This document shows, piece after piece, positions 1 through 8,820 of a stretch of 64,000 nucleotides of DNA. Made by a program: the position numbers and the translations under genes. Origin of the DNA: Streptomyces hygroscopicus subsp. hygroscopicus (GTDB taxonomy: Bacteria > Actinomycetota > Actinomycetes > Streptomycetales > Streptomycetaceae); assembly GCF_030269125.1 (NCBI RefSeq), contig NZ_BSSM01000003.1, positions 1 through 64,000 on the forward strand, given 5' to 3'. The notes beneath the pieces are model-generated. The model had not been told where the DNA came from. It did no database searches and was given only the letters and a program-made list of their open reading frames with translations. Each line of letters starts with the position of its first letter. The stretch's first letter is position 1.

Positions 1-69
1 AAGGGCGACGGCGTTCACCACGCCATGCTCGGCATCTCCCGCCTCCACAACCTCACCCTCGCAGGTTGA
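1..69 (+). CDS. 3' end of an unidentified gene
   Basis: The frame is open from the first base and ends at TGA 67-69, giving a 22-residue tail (KGDGVHHAMLGISRLHN...). The start lies outside the window. The tail vaguely recalls the end of a DDE transposase, which would suit the surroundings, but it is too short to assign. Confidence 0.35.
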   Translation, partial: KGDGVHHAMLGISRLHNLTLAG

Positions 70-277
70 GCGACGAACGCCACAGGTCAGCAAGCAGATC
101 CAAGGTCAATTACGGGACATCGCTTAGGAGATGCCCAGCTCACGGCCTTGCGCAACACCCTTTAGGCGCAACCGGGAAAATGGCCGCCAGCGCGGCGGAG
201 TGGGCCCTCGATCGATCGGCTGCCCTGTTCCGGTGCCGGCCCAATGTCGGAACCGGGCAGCCGATCGGGCAGGGCTC

Positions 278-625
278 TCAGTCCCCTGTCTGCCCGAAGA
301 CGTATCGCACGAGGTCCGCGTCCTTCTTCGGCACCGCCAAGTCGTAGGTCCCGTCCGCAGTGGTCAACTCGTAGCGCTCGAACTTCGGCGCCATGGGCAC
401 CTTGCCCTCGACAGGCTTCAACGCGAAAGGAGGTCTCAGTGGAGTGCTCTTCTTTTCGCCTGTCCGGTCAGTCCAGACCGGCGCCTCTCCCAAGGCGCAC
501 CGCAGGAATCCGCTCCTGGTACGAGCGATCTTCGTGCCCTGGCCGATCGACGTCATCACCGCTCCGCCAATGCTCTTGGTGAATCCGACGACCTGCAACG
601 GCTGCCCGTTCCTGAAGTCCTCCAT
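278..625 (-). CDS. hypothetical protein, about 115 aa
   Basis: This frame starts with ATG at 625 (MEDFRNGQPLQVV) and has codon use typical of the region. The C-terminal part contains an alternation of charged and hydrophobic residues (APKFERYELTTADGTYDL) that looks like a folded beta-rich domain. No family is recognised. The frame stays open further upstream, but the translation there becomes arginine-rich and implausible, so the gene is probably short or truncated at its 5' end. Confidence 0.45.
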   Translation of the reverse strand: MEDFRNGQPLQVVGFTKSIGGAVMTSIGQGTKIARTRSGFLRCALGEAPVWTDRTGEKKSTPLRPPFALKPVEGKVPMAPKFERYELTTADGTYDLAVPKKDADLVRYVFGQTGD

Positions 626-1029
626 GTCCTGAGAAGGCGAGCGCCGACGGATCCACGTCCATCGCAGTAGCACGTCCACCGCGGTCGCGGTGCCCGCGGA
701 ACGCCGCGCCGAAGGAACCCCTTGCGCCATCTTCTCCCTCTTCCCTCGGCCGCGGGCATGCGCATCCGAAGCACGGACGTGCCACATCCCTGACCGGTAC
801 TCGAACACAGCTCCCCACCGGAACCGCAGAGCCGCAGGCTATCTCCCTGTGTAGGTGCGTGTTGATCGCGTTGGCTCCTTCGCGAGGGGCCGCCCTCGGT
901 GGGCGGTGATCGAGGGAGCAGCGTGCAGAGAGACCTATCCGCAGCGGTAGCGAGCATGGCCGAGGAGAATTGCGGTGGCGGTCGGTGCGGTAGCCGACCT
1001 TGACAAGGGGTTGTGACGGGGCTCTTATC
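626..1029. other. no recognisable gene
   Basis: Open frames exist on both strands here, but their translations are Arg/Ala/Pro-rich and look like antisense or out-of-frame readings. No RNA gene or repeat was noticed. Confidence 0.4.
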
Positions 1030-1461
1030 GCAATGGTGTCTTCTCCAGGCGCCGGAACCTGCTCACTCTTGCCGATGCGCGCACTACCCTGGACCACCTG
1101 ACCGCTGCGGTGCCGACGCACGTGTTGGAGGACATCGCCGAGCAGATGGAACTCGGTGAGCAACCATTCGCGCCATTTCGGCGGTTGCCGGACGAGCAGC
1201 GGGTGTGCGGGCCGGTGTTCGCCGGGAGTGCCGACCTGGGCAGCTTGCCGGGTATCTGCTGCTCGACTACGACGACTCGTACGGTATCGACCGAGTTGGC
1301 CTCTTTCTCTCCCGCCAAGTGCCTTGATCTCATGGGGTGTTCCTGGTTGCTCGAGGCTCCGGGCGCTGGTGCTCCGGTGCCCCAACTGCGCGCCTTGTTG
1401 CTTGATCACCTTCGTCATACTCAGCGCTCGACGTCGGAGAAGGTCTGGTCAAACACCTGAA
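1030..1461 (+). pseudogene. frameshifted remnant of a conserved hypothetical gene
   Basis: The first reading frame gives a plausible protein stretch (HVLEDIAEQMELGEQPFAPF). Near base 1225 the sensible reading moves to another frame, which encodes AGYLLLDYDDSYGIDRVGLF and then stops. The second motif resembles a conserved segment of Streptomyces hypothetical proteins that I recall only loosely. The spacing between the two motifs looks too short, so a deletion as well as a frameshift is likely. Function unknown. Confidence 0.4.
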
Positions 1462-1486
1462 TGAGCCTGCCCTGACCGGAACACAG

Positions 1487-1559
1487 AGGGCTCATGTACG
1501 TGAGGTCAATGAGTACCGACTCAGGATCGGTACTCATTGACCTCACGTACATGAGCCCT
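1487..1559. repeat. perfect 32-bp inverted repeat (hairpin)
   Basis: Arms 1487-1518 and 1528-1559 are exact reverse complements separated by a 9-base loop. The stop codon of the HTH gene (1521-1523, minus strand) lies in the loop, so the last codons of that gene form one arm. There is no T-tract, so it is not a textbook intrinsic terminator, but it could end transcription from both sides or be an inverted element end. Confidence 0.85.
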
Positions 1560-1886
1560 GATCTTCGAAGCCGTTAAGGTTGCCCGACGCAGAGGTACGA
1601 CGACGTCCTCGCCGGTGCTCTTCGTACTGAGCCTGTAGTAGCTGATGTGTGCGAGCCGCTCGGATTCTTCAAGCCATCCGGCTTCCACGACCTGGCGTCG
1701 GGTGCGGGAGAACACGGTGGGGGACATGCCGACAAGCTCGGCGAGCTTGGCGCCGGTCTCGATGACTGCGCTTGCCCGGTCCGCGGGGTGCATGGCGTAG
1801 AGCATGACGATCAGGCGCTGGTTGGCGGTCATGCCGGCGGTGCGGTGCAGGACGTCCAGGAGCTTCTGCTTGTCGTCGTTGTTCAC
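1521..1886 (-). CDS. small winged-helix/HTH DNA-binding protein
   Basis: GTG at 1886 is preceded by a strong ribosome site (GGGAGG, 4 nt gap) and yields 121 residues. The middle part (ETGAKLAELVGMSPTVFSRT, then RRQVVEAGWLEE) reads as a helix-turn-helix followed by a wing, as in MarR/GntR-like or plasmid regulators of Streptomyces. The start overlaps the stop of the upstream HTH frame as GTGA, which implies translational coupling of a two-gene operon. The C-terminus runs into a perfect hairpin, so its last dozen residues may not be original. Target unknown. Confidence 0.6.
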   Translation of the reverse strand: MNNDDKQKLLDVLHRTAGMTANQRLIVMLYAMHPADRASAVIETGAKLAELVGMSPTVFSRTRRQVVEAGWLEESERLAHISYYRLSTKSTGEDVVVPLRRATLTASKIRAHVREVNEYRS

Positions 1887-2300
1887 TGGACCTCCCACAG
1901 CAAAGGGGTCGTGTTGTCGAAGCCGGGGATGTCCGGCGGGTTGCACGTCTTGACCGCTCCCGTTGCTCGATCCCAGTCCCGTGGAAGGCAATGTACGGGC
2001 TGATCCGGTAGAGCCGGTACTTGCCGATAAAACCGCGCTCGATCAGAATGCGCAGCTTGAGGAGCTTCCGGTTATTTTTTCCGACGGCGTCAGCGGTCAT
2101 CCCGACCTTCTTGGCGATGTCCGCGCCGGTTGCCCTCAACGGCGCCATGCCCTGGGGAGAGACCCCGATCCACCACAGGACCATGTGCTTCTGGCTCGGG
2201 GTGAATTCCTTGCTCTCAGTGATCGCCTCGACCCTGGCCTTGTCGACCTGGATGTGCTCGTCCGAGAAGGCGTAGGGCGCATAGGGGATGGCCTCGGCTG
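1883..2300 (-). pseudogene. frameshifted HTH regulator, first gene of the pair
   Basis: The reading IPYAPYAFSDEHIQVDKARV through ATGADIAKKVGMTADAVGKN to RISPYIAFHG has the look of a Streptomyces HTH protein. At about 1985 the frame must gain one base (GGG to GGGG) to continue as DWDRATGAVKTCNPPDIPGF and end at TGA 1883-1885, exactly overlapping the next gene's GTG. No ATG/GTG/TTG precedes IPYAPY in frame; the first start is ATG 2184, internal to the homologous region. It is therefore a pseudogene, unless the missing G is a sequencing error. Confidence 0.5.
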
Positions 2301-2367
2301 AGTCGCGAGGTCTGCCGCTGGGCGAACGCGCGATCTGTTGTCAGTGGCGTGCGTTTGGATAGGCCGC

Positions 2368-3039
2368 ATGACTGTTCACGATGTTGCCGAGGCTCTTCCT
2401 GACATCCCGACGCTGCGGGACCGGTGTCGGTCGATAGCCATGCTGGAGACTGTGCTGAACCCTGACGGTGAGCGCTACTACTCATTCAGCCGGGCCTGGT
2501 CCGAGACGGAGGAGATCGCCTCCATGCGTAACGGCTCGGGGGACGAGTTCGACGTCATCTTCTCTCCGGCCGGCGCGTATGTTCGAGGCTTCGACCACGA
2601 GTCGGCGATGAGCCCATATGTCGACGACGCGCCCTGGCCAGGCGTAGTGGACTCGGTCCCCGAGGTGTTCCGCAGCTGCGTCGAAGAGCCGGCCTTCACA
2701 GACGACGGAATGCCCAGGGTGACGGCCTGCATATGGCGTGAGGAGGGAAGCGAGCACTGGCAGGCCGGAGAGATCGACTTCCCTGAAGACAACGCCGACC
2801 CTGACGGCTCGGGTTGGCTGTTCCACCTGCTGGTCGACGCATCACCGGAGGCATTCCAGAAGTTCGCGGAGGACTACTACGAGATCCCGGTCGACATCCA
2901 CGCGGTGCGCCACGTATATGCCCTTCGCCCGCTGACCCAAGAGGTGGTCACCGCTTTGAACGACAAGGCATCCCTGGCGGGCATTGCCGACGCAGCCGCC
3001 GCGATCGGCTATGCCATCACAACGGGCTCGGCTCCCTGA
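2368..3039 (+). CDS. hypothetical acidic protein, 223 aa
   Basis: The protein is strongly acidic and rich in Trp, Glu and Asp (SEHWQAGEIDFPEDNADPDG), with no signal peptide or membrane segment. It resembles stand-alone cytoplasmic proteins often seen as immunity partners or toxin-neutralising proteins in Streptomyces, but this is only an impression from composition. ATG 2368 is chosen because the residues before it are not protein-like; a start at 2338 is possible. It is transcribed away from the HTH pair, sharing a short intergenic region with it. No toxin gene is visible beside it. Confidence 0.6.
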   Translation: MTVHDVAEALPDIPTLRDRCRSIAMLETVLNPDGERYYSFSRAWSETEEIASMRNGSGDEFDVIFSPAGAYVRGFDHESAMSPYVDDAPWPGVVDSVPEVFRSCVEEPAFTDDGMPRVTACIWREEGSEHWQAGEIDFPEDNADPDGSGWLFHLLVDASPEAFQKFAEDYYEIPVDIHAVRHVYALRPLTQEVVTALNDKASLAGIADAAAAIGYAITTGSAP

Positions 3040-3135
3040 CCTGAACCTGCCGGGAATGCTGCGCGGGTGCGGAGCGCGCCTGTCAGAGCTCCTTGAGAGA
3101 CTTCGTCGTGTCCTCTGACAGCGAAGTTGGACTGG

Positions 3136-3786
3136 TCAGGCGGTGGCCGCGAGCTTTTCCTTCTTGCGCCGGTAGGCGCGTTCGAGGTCGGGATGATCGA
3201 GCCCTTCTCGTAAGCTTCGAGATCACCTGGAAGACCAGGTTCGCTTCAGAGCGTTCGAGGGCTGGTAGCCGACCTCATCGACCACGAGGACGCTCGGCCG
3301 CAGGTAGGTGCCGAGGTTGTTGACCAGCCGTCCGGCGGCCTCGGCGGCTCTGAGGCTGCGGACCATGTCGTCGAGGCTGGTGAAGTGGATCGAGTAGCCG
3401 GCCCGGCAGGCCGCGACCGTGAGGGCAACGGCGATGTGCGTCTTCCCGACCCCGGGGGGCCCGAGCAGGGCGGCGTTGGCCTTGGCGTCGACGAAGGACA
3501 GGGTGGTGAGGTCCTTGACCTTGCGCGGGTCGAGCTCGGGCTGGAACGAGAAGTCGTACTCGTCGAGCGTCTTGTGGTGCGGCAGCTTGGACAGCCGCAG
3601 GCCCTGGCGGAAGCGCCGGTCGTCGCGGACGGCGAGTTCCTCGGGCAGGACCAGGTCGAGGAAGTCGAGGTAGCCCATCTTCGCCTCGTCCGCCCGGCGG
3701 GTGTACTCGTTGATGGTCTCCGCCAGGTGGGGCAGGCCGAGCTTGCCGGCCGTGGTGCGGATGCGGTTGCCGGTCAGCTCGTTCAA
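3136..3786 (-). pseudogene. istB: IS21-family helper ATPase IstB, degenerate
   Basis: The N-terminal 180 residues are a good IstB match. They include the IstB N-terminal domain, Walker A (LLGPPGVGKTHIAVAL) and the Walker B region (VLVVDEVGYQP). After that the frame breaks: EANLVFQVISK is found in another frame, then a third frame encodes a C-terminal-like tail (AYRRKKEKLAATA) ending at 3136. The usual segment after SNKTFSEW is missing, so there is an internal deletion plus frameshifts. It lies directly downstream of a broken istA. Confidence 0.75.
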
Positions 3787-3837
3787 GATGACTCCTTCGT
3801 CGGGAAGTTGGTGGTGAAGGGGCGGGGCCGGTCAGCT

Positions 3838-5060
3838 CGTCATCGACCGATAGCGGGCGGCGGCCGACCTCAACGCGAGTGGCCTCGGCCCGGTTCAGCA
3901 GTGCCTTGAGCGGGCCGAATTCCTTTCCGCACCGCTCGCGGCGGGGCGGGGCAGGGCGTCGCCGGTGGTGGTCCGGCGGCCTTGGCCGGTGGGCAGTCCG
4001 TCCCGGTGCGTCTCCTCGACGACGCGGACGCCGCGGCCGACGGCTCGTCAGTGGACGGCCAAGAGCGTCTCGCTGTCGGCTCCTTGGTCGGTGGAGTGCA
4101 ACATGACCTGCGACTTCGTGGCCCTGATCTCCACCAGTTGGCGTGGGCGGACGCGACGGGCGGGCACCGAGTAGAGGTTGCCGCCGAACGCGACCAGACA
4201 GTCCTTGCCCACCGGCCGCAGATGCCGCTCGGCCACCAGATACGGAGTCGGCGGCAGCGGCCTGAGGGCCGCATGGTCGCGGGCCGCCCGCTCGCCGATG
4301 ACCTCCCGGTGCGTCTTGTGGATCTGCGACCGCCGCTGGGGCACCCAGGCGGTGAAGGCGGCGTTCATCTCCTCGACGGAGGAGAAGGCCCGGCCGGACA
4401 GGACGTGATCGCGGACGATCAGCACCTGGCGTTCGACGCGGCCTTTGCCGGTGGGCCGGTAGGCGGCCAGGACGTCGATGTCGACGTCGTAGTGGCCGGC
4501 GAAGCCGACCGCCTCCGGATGCAGGGGAACCGCCTCGCCGGAGGCGACGTGCCGGCGGACGACCGTTTTGGTGCGGTCGTAAGACGATCGTCATCGGCAC
4601 ACCGCCGAAGTCCGCGAACGCCCGCCGATGGCAGTCGAAGAAGGTCTGCAGGTCCTGGCTCGTGGTGAAGCAGCAGAAAGGGTCGCGGGAGTACGACAGT
4701 GTCATGTGGAAGGAGTAGACCTTCGCGATGCCCATGTGGGCGGGGATTTTGCCCTCATCACCCAGTCCACCTGGGCCTGGGCGCCCGGGATCACCTCGAA
4801 CCGGCGGTGCATGCCCGCCAGCTCCTTCGGGGTGATGCCGAGCTCCTCGGCAATGCGGGGGCCGGGCTTGCTGGACGTAGAGCTTGGTCCGCTGGTAGTT
4901 GCCGGTGAACCCATACTCGCTGACCAGCCGCTCGTGGATCACCGGGGCCTTCATAAGGATCTCCGCCCGCAGCATCGAGTCGACCAGCGGCGCGAACGCG
5001 TCGATCACCCTCGCCCGGCACCGTCCGCTCGGTGACCGGCGTGGCGGGATGGCCGGGCCT
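3838..5060 (-). pseudogene. istA: IS21-family transposase IstA, multiply frameshifted
   Basis: Pieces of IstA are spread over three frames. Reading 5' to 3' they are an N-terminal part (MLRAEILMKAPVIHERL), the start of the DDE domain (RRFEVIPGAQAQVDW, then DEGKIPAHMGIAKVYSFHM), and a C-terminal part (PYLVAERHLRPVGKDCLVAF, then NLYSVPARRVRPRQLVEIRA). The usual N-terminal HTH domain is missing. With the broken istB downstream it forms a dead, truncated IS21 copy. Its 3' end is similar to the short remnant at 33.8 kb. Confidence 0.7.
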
Positions 5061-5303
5061 GGCGCCGAGAGGTGGGGAGAGTGGCGGTGGACGTCGTCGC
5101 GATTGCAGCCCGTACGCGAGGGCGAAGACGGTGACGAGCCGGCCTGTGGTGTCTCGCTGAGGAGTGCTTGGAGAGCGCCTGCCGGGCGCTGGTGGGGTCG
5201 AGGGGGCCTCGTGGCTGTGCGGAACCGGATCGTTCGTTTCAGGCACGAGGCCCTCGCCGTGCCGGGCCGCTTCAGATCGCCGACCTCGGCGGCCGGCTGG
5301 CGG

Positions 5304-6185
5304 TTACCGGTGCGTGGCCAGGAACGGCAGGAGGACGTCGGCCATCTCGTCGGGTACTTCCTCTGCGAGGTCGTGTCCGGCGTCGAAGATGTGTCCGGTG
5401 ACGTCGTGGGCCATGAGCCGCATCTGGGACTCGTTGCGGTCGCCGATGAACGCGGATCCGCCGAGGGCCAGGACCGGGATGTCCAGTTTCTTCTGTGCGG
5501 TCTGCCGGTTCTGTTCGGCGTCGACGAGCATGGCCCGGTAGATAGAGAGCATCGCGCGGATTCCGCCGGGCATGGAGTAGCAGCGCACGTATTCGTCGAC
5601 CGCGTCGGGGGTGGCGCTGTCGGGCCGGCTGCGCTCGTACTTGATCATGTAGGTGATCAGCTCGCGCTCGTGTCCGGCGATCAGCATCTCGGGTATGTCC
5701 GGCTGGAAGTAGAAGCCCAGGTGCCACAGGTGCATGCCGCTGGAGATGTTCTCGGGGGTGAGGGCCGTGTGGTCCTCGAAGCCGAATCCGGGGAACAGGG
5801 CCTCGGCGAACACGAGAGCGGTGACGTGGTCGCGGTGGCGGGCGGCGAGTTGGTAGCCGATCACCGCTCCCCAGTCCTCGCCCGCCACGGCGTATGTCTG
5901 GTGTCCGAGGTGGTTCATCAGCTCGGCGATGTCGTCGCTCATGGTCGCGGAGTCGTAGCCGTCCGACGGGCGGGCGGAGTCGCCGAGACCGCGAAGGTCC
6001 GGGACGACGACGGTGTAGTTGGGCGTCAGCTTCGGGACGAGGTGGCGCCAGTGGTAGCTGGTCTTGGGCACGCCGTGTAGGAGCACCACCGCGGGGCCGG
6101 ACCCGGCTGTGCGGTAGTGCAGACTCGTTCCGTTCACGGCGGCTCGGCCCGTGCGGACGGGCGATCCGTCATGGTCGAGCATCAT
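5304..6185 (-). CDS. alpha/beta hydrolase, epoxide hydrolase / haloalkane dehalogenase type
   Basis: 293 residues with the order expected of this family: an oxyanion-side HGVP at 37-40, a nucleophile elbow GEDWG at 102-106 with Asp104 rather than Ser, a cap region rich in Trp and Tyr, and a late AGHDLAEEVP that supplies the histidine. An aspartate nucleophile points to epoxide hydrolase, dehalogenase or fluoroacetate-dehalogenase-like chemistry, forming a covalent ester intermediate. The start ATG 6185 has an AAGAAGG-like ribosome site. It lies just downstream of a truncated gene on the same strand. Substrate unknown. Confidence 0.8.
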   Translation of the reverse strand: MMLDHDGSPVRTGRAAVNGTSLHYRTAGSGPAVVLLHGVPKTSYHWRHLVPKLTPNYTVVVPDLRGLGDSARPSDGYDSATMSDDIAELMNHLGHQTYAVAGEDWGAVIGYQLAARHRDHVTALVFAEALFPGFGFEDHTALTPENISSGMHLWHLGFYFQPDIPEMLIAGHERELITYMIKYERSRPDSATPDAVDEYVRCYSMPGGIRAMLSIYRAMLVDAEQNRQTAQKKLDIPVLALGGSAFIGDRNESQMRLMAHDVTGHIFDAGHDLAEEVPDEMADVLLPFLATHR

Positions 6186-6222
6186 GTTTTCAACCTTCTT
6201 GGTGTACGTCGCGATGCGGGTG

Positions 6223-6718
6223 TCAGTGGGCTTGCACGGGGTCGACGAGGGTCACCAGGCGGCTCGGTCCGGTGCCGTCCGCGGTTGTCCGGGCAGCGGA
6301 ACGGCCGGCGGGGCGCAGGGTGACGTTCTCCGGGTAGAGCCGGCCGAGCAGGGCCAGTACGACGAGGTCGTCCTGGCCGGTGGCGTCCAGGGTGACGTCG
6401 CCGCTCTGCGTCCACACCAGTCCCGGCGCGCGCAGCGCGGACCAGGCGGCGGTGCCGGATGCGTCGCCTGCGGCGGGGTCCTCACGCTGGGTGAAGCGGT
6501 GGCCGCGCAGGGCTTGGCCGAGGTCGACGTGGGCGGTGGTGCCGTCGTGGGTGACCTCGATGCGGGCGGTGCGGGTCCCGTCGGCGACCGGCGCGGTGAC
6601 GGTACGGGCGGAGAGCGGGCCGGATGTGGTGGCGGGCGGCAGATCCTCGACGAGGGTGCGGGGTGCGGCGTAGTAGTCCTGTACTTCGGGGACATACGTG
6701 GCGGCTTCACCGACGGCC
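6223..6718 (-). pseudogene. 3' part of an unrecognised gene cut by an IS982 remnant
   Basis: One continuous frame runs from the IS junction near 6718 to the stop at 6223, about 165 residues (for example VEDLPPATTSGPLSARTVTA and QDDLVVLALLGRLYPENVTL). It has no start codon of its own at a sensible place and is bounded at its 5' side by transposase sequence on the other strand, so the N-terminus was probably lost when the element arrived. No family is recognised. It ends 38 bp before the hydrolase start, so both may once have shared an operon. Confidence 0.5.
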
Positions 6719-6754
6719 GGGTCGGGGCGCCAGGTCAGCAGGTGCCGGGGTGCG

Positions 6755-7396
6755 GTCAGGGGTGGCTGGCCGAGGACTGCGACCTGTGGCTGGACGATGT
6801 GTGGATCGTGGACTCCACGCCCGTCGAATGCGCCCGTTCACGTGAGACCGTCAAGCGCTCCGACCTGGCCGGATGCGCAGGCTACGGCTACTGCCGTTCC
6901 CACTCACGCTTCTACTGGGGCCTGTCTACTGGGGCCTGAAGCTGCACCTGGTGTGCACCCCGGCCGGCCTGCCGGTCACCTGGGCCCTGGCCGATCCCAA
7001 GATCGACGAGCGGCAGGTGCCGGCCGCCCTGATCGACAACGAACCGCACCTGGCCGCCGACCGGCCCGGCCTGCTCATCCTGGCCGACAAGGGCTACATC
7101 GCCGCCGAACTCGACCGCTTCCTGGCTGCCCGCGGCATCAGCCTGCTACGGCCCTCCTACGCAACCGCGGCACCCCAAGGCCGGGAGAAGCCCTGCTCAA
7201 GACGGTGCGCCAGCTGATCGAGTCGGTCAACGACACGCTCAAGGGCCAGCTCGACCTGGAACAACACGGCGGACGCACCATCGAAGGCGTCGGTGTCCGA
7301 GTCGCCCAACGGATCCTGGCGATGACCTGCGCAATCTGGCACAACCGCACCATCGGCGCACCTATCACCCGCTCCCTGACCGCCTACGACCACTGA
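6755..7396 (+). pseudogene. IS982-family transposase, truncated and frameshifted
   Basis: Typical IS982 motifs are present in order: WLDDVWIVDSTPVECARS, KRSDLAGCAGYGYCRSHSR, FYWGLKLHLVCTPAGLPV, LLILADKGY, then QLIESVNDTLKGQLDLEQHG and the ending RSLTAYDH. The first ~90 residues of the family are missing. Two frame breaks are visible: a 14-bp tandem duplication at 6911-6938 and a missing C near 7163. The element is dead. Confidence 0.8.
6911..6938 (+). repeat. 14-bp tandem duplication inside the transposase
   Basis: TCTACTGGGGCCTG occurs twice in a row (6911-6924 and 6925-6938). Removing one copy restores the reading frame from RSHSRF into YWGLKLHLV, so the duplication is the direct cause of the frameshift. 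Confidence 0.9.
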
Positions 7397-7416
7397 ACCA
7401 CATCGGAACTACTCAT

Positions 7417-7791
7417 CTAGCGGGCCAGGGTCACGGTGATCGGGGTGTTGGGGCACTGGCTGAGCTGGCCGGCCAACGCATGGTGCTCAGCATCGTCGAT
7501 GGTCAGACCCCAGCGGGTCTTGTCCGCCACCCAGTCGGTCACGTACGTGCACCGGTAGCCGGCAGCCGGGGGCAGCCACGTGGTGGGGTCCTGGTCCGCC
7601 TTCGACCGGTTGGAGGCAGCCGACACCGCGATCAACGCGCGCTGGTCCCCGAGGTCGTTGGCGTAGGCCTCCCGCACGGCCGCGGTCCAGGCGTAGGCGC
7701 CCGAGTCCCATGCCTCGGCGAGCGGGACCAGGTGGTCGATGTCCAGGCCCCGGGGGCCGGTGATGTAGCGGTCGTCGTAAGCGGCCGTCAT
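7417..7791 (-). pseudogene. HNH endonuclease family protein, N-terminally truncated
   Basis: The remaining 124 residues carry the family's core: LDIDHLVPLAEAWDSGA with the catalytic DH, ANDLGDQRALIAVSAASNRS with the Asn/Lys region, and GYRCTYVTDWVADKTRWGL with a conserved Cys. Secreted actinobacterial relatives are around 200 residues and begin with a signal peptide and a first cysteine; both are absent here. The frame starts at ATG 7791, which overlaps the stop of the AraC-type gene as ATGA, probably by chance at a deletion junction. It might still be translated by coupling. Confidence 0.6.
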
Positions 7792-8750
7792 GTGCGGGCG
7801 GGTGGGACACGGCGGCTGAAGGCCCGCCGGTACGCGGTGGGCGTGGTGTTGAGTGTGCGCCGGAAATGCAGCCGCAGGTTGGCGGCCGAGCCCAGGCCCG
7901 AGTCGCGGGCGACCACGTCGACGGAGTGGTCCGTGGCCTCCAGCAGTTCGCGTGCCAGCCCCATCCGGGCGGCCATCAGCCACTGCATGGGCGTCGTGCC
8001 CGTCTCCTCGGCGAACCGGCGCATGAAGGAACGTTCGGACATACCGGCGCGCCGGGACAGCTGGGGCACGGTGAGCGGCTCCCCCAGGCGTTCCAGCGCC
8101 CAGGCCCGAGTGTCGGCCAGGGCCGTGTCGCCGGCGTCCGCGACGGGCGCGGGTACGTACTGGGTCTGGCCTCCCTCCCGGTGGGGAGCGGCGACGATGC
8201 CCCGGGCGATCTGGTTGGCCACCGCGGCCCCCAGGTCACGCCGGACGATGTGCAGGCACAGGTCGATGCCGCAGCACACCCCGGCCGAGGTCAGGATGTC
8301 GCCCTCGTCGACGTAGAGGACGTCACGGTCGACGTGCACGGCAGGGTGTTCGCGTTCGAGTTCGTTGGTGTACTGCCAGTGCGTGGTGGCGTGTAGTCCG
8401 TCGAGCAGGCCGGCCGCGGCCAGCACGAAGGCACCGGTACAGATGGACACCACGCGCCGCCCCCGGCCGTGGGCCGTGACCAGCGCGTCGAGCACCGCCT
8501 GCGGGAACGGCCGCGGCAGTACGCCTGGGGCGAATCCCGGCACGATCAGCGTGTCGGCGGCGTCGAGGGTTTCCAGTCCGTTCGTGACGGCCATCGCGAA
8601 GCCGCTGTTCGTGGCTATGGGACTGTCGGGTCCGCACACGGAGATCTCGTACGGGGTCTCCGCGCGCGGGGCGAAGATCTGCAGCGGGATGGCCAGGTCG
8701 AGAGGGGCCATCCCCGCCAGCGCGAGCACGACGACTCGGTGAACGGACAT
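7788..8750 (-). CDS. GlxA-type transcriptional regulator (DJ-1/PfpI + AraC)
   Basis: 320 residues. Residues about 5-165 form a DJ-1/PfpI-like domain with the elbow region VVSICTGAFVLAAAGLLDG. Residues about 215-310 form the AraC HTH pair (LSRRAGMSERSFMRRF and VARDSGLGSAANLRLHFRR). Such proteins sense a small molecule with the DJ-1 domain and usually activate a neighbouring operon. The gene is divergent from the HD-domain gene across only about 70 bp, so the HD / RidA / SnoaL-like cassette is the likely target. Start ATG 8750; full family length. Confidence 0.85.
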   Translation of the reverse strand: MSVHRVVVLALAGMAPLDLAIPLQIFAPRAETPYEISVCGPDSPIATNSGFAMAVTNGLETLDAADTLIVPGFAPGVLPRPFPQAVLDALVTAHGRGRRVVSICTGAFVLAAAGLLDGLHATTHWQYTNELEREHPAVHVDRDVLYVDEGDILTSAGVCCGIDLCLHIVRRDLGAAVANQIARGIVAAPHREGGQTQYVPAPVADAGDTALADTRAWALERLGEPLTVPQLSRRAGMSERSFMRRFAEETGTTPMQWLMAARMGLARELLEATDHSVDVVARDSGLGSAANLRLHFRRTLNTTPTAYRRAFSRRVPPART

Positions 8751-8820
8751 GGCAGTATTCTAACGAAGATAGGCACTTCTGCCACTCGCGGCGACCGGGC
8801 GGTGCGAAGACGCTTGGGGC

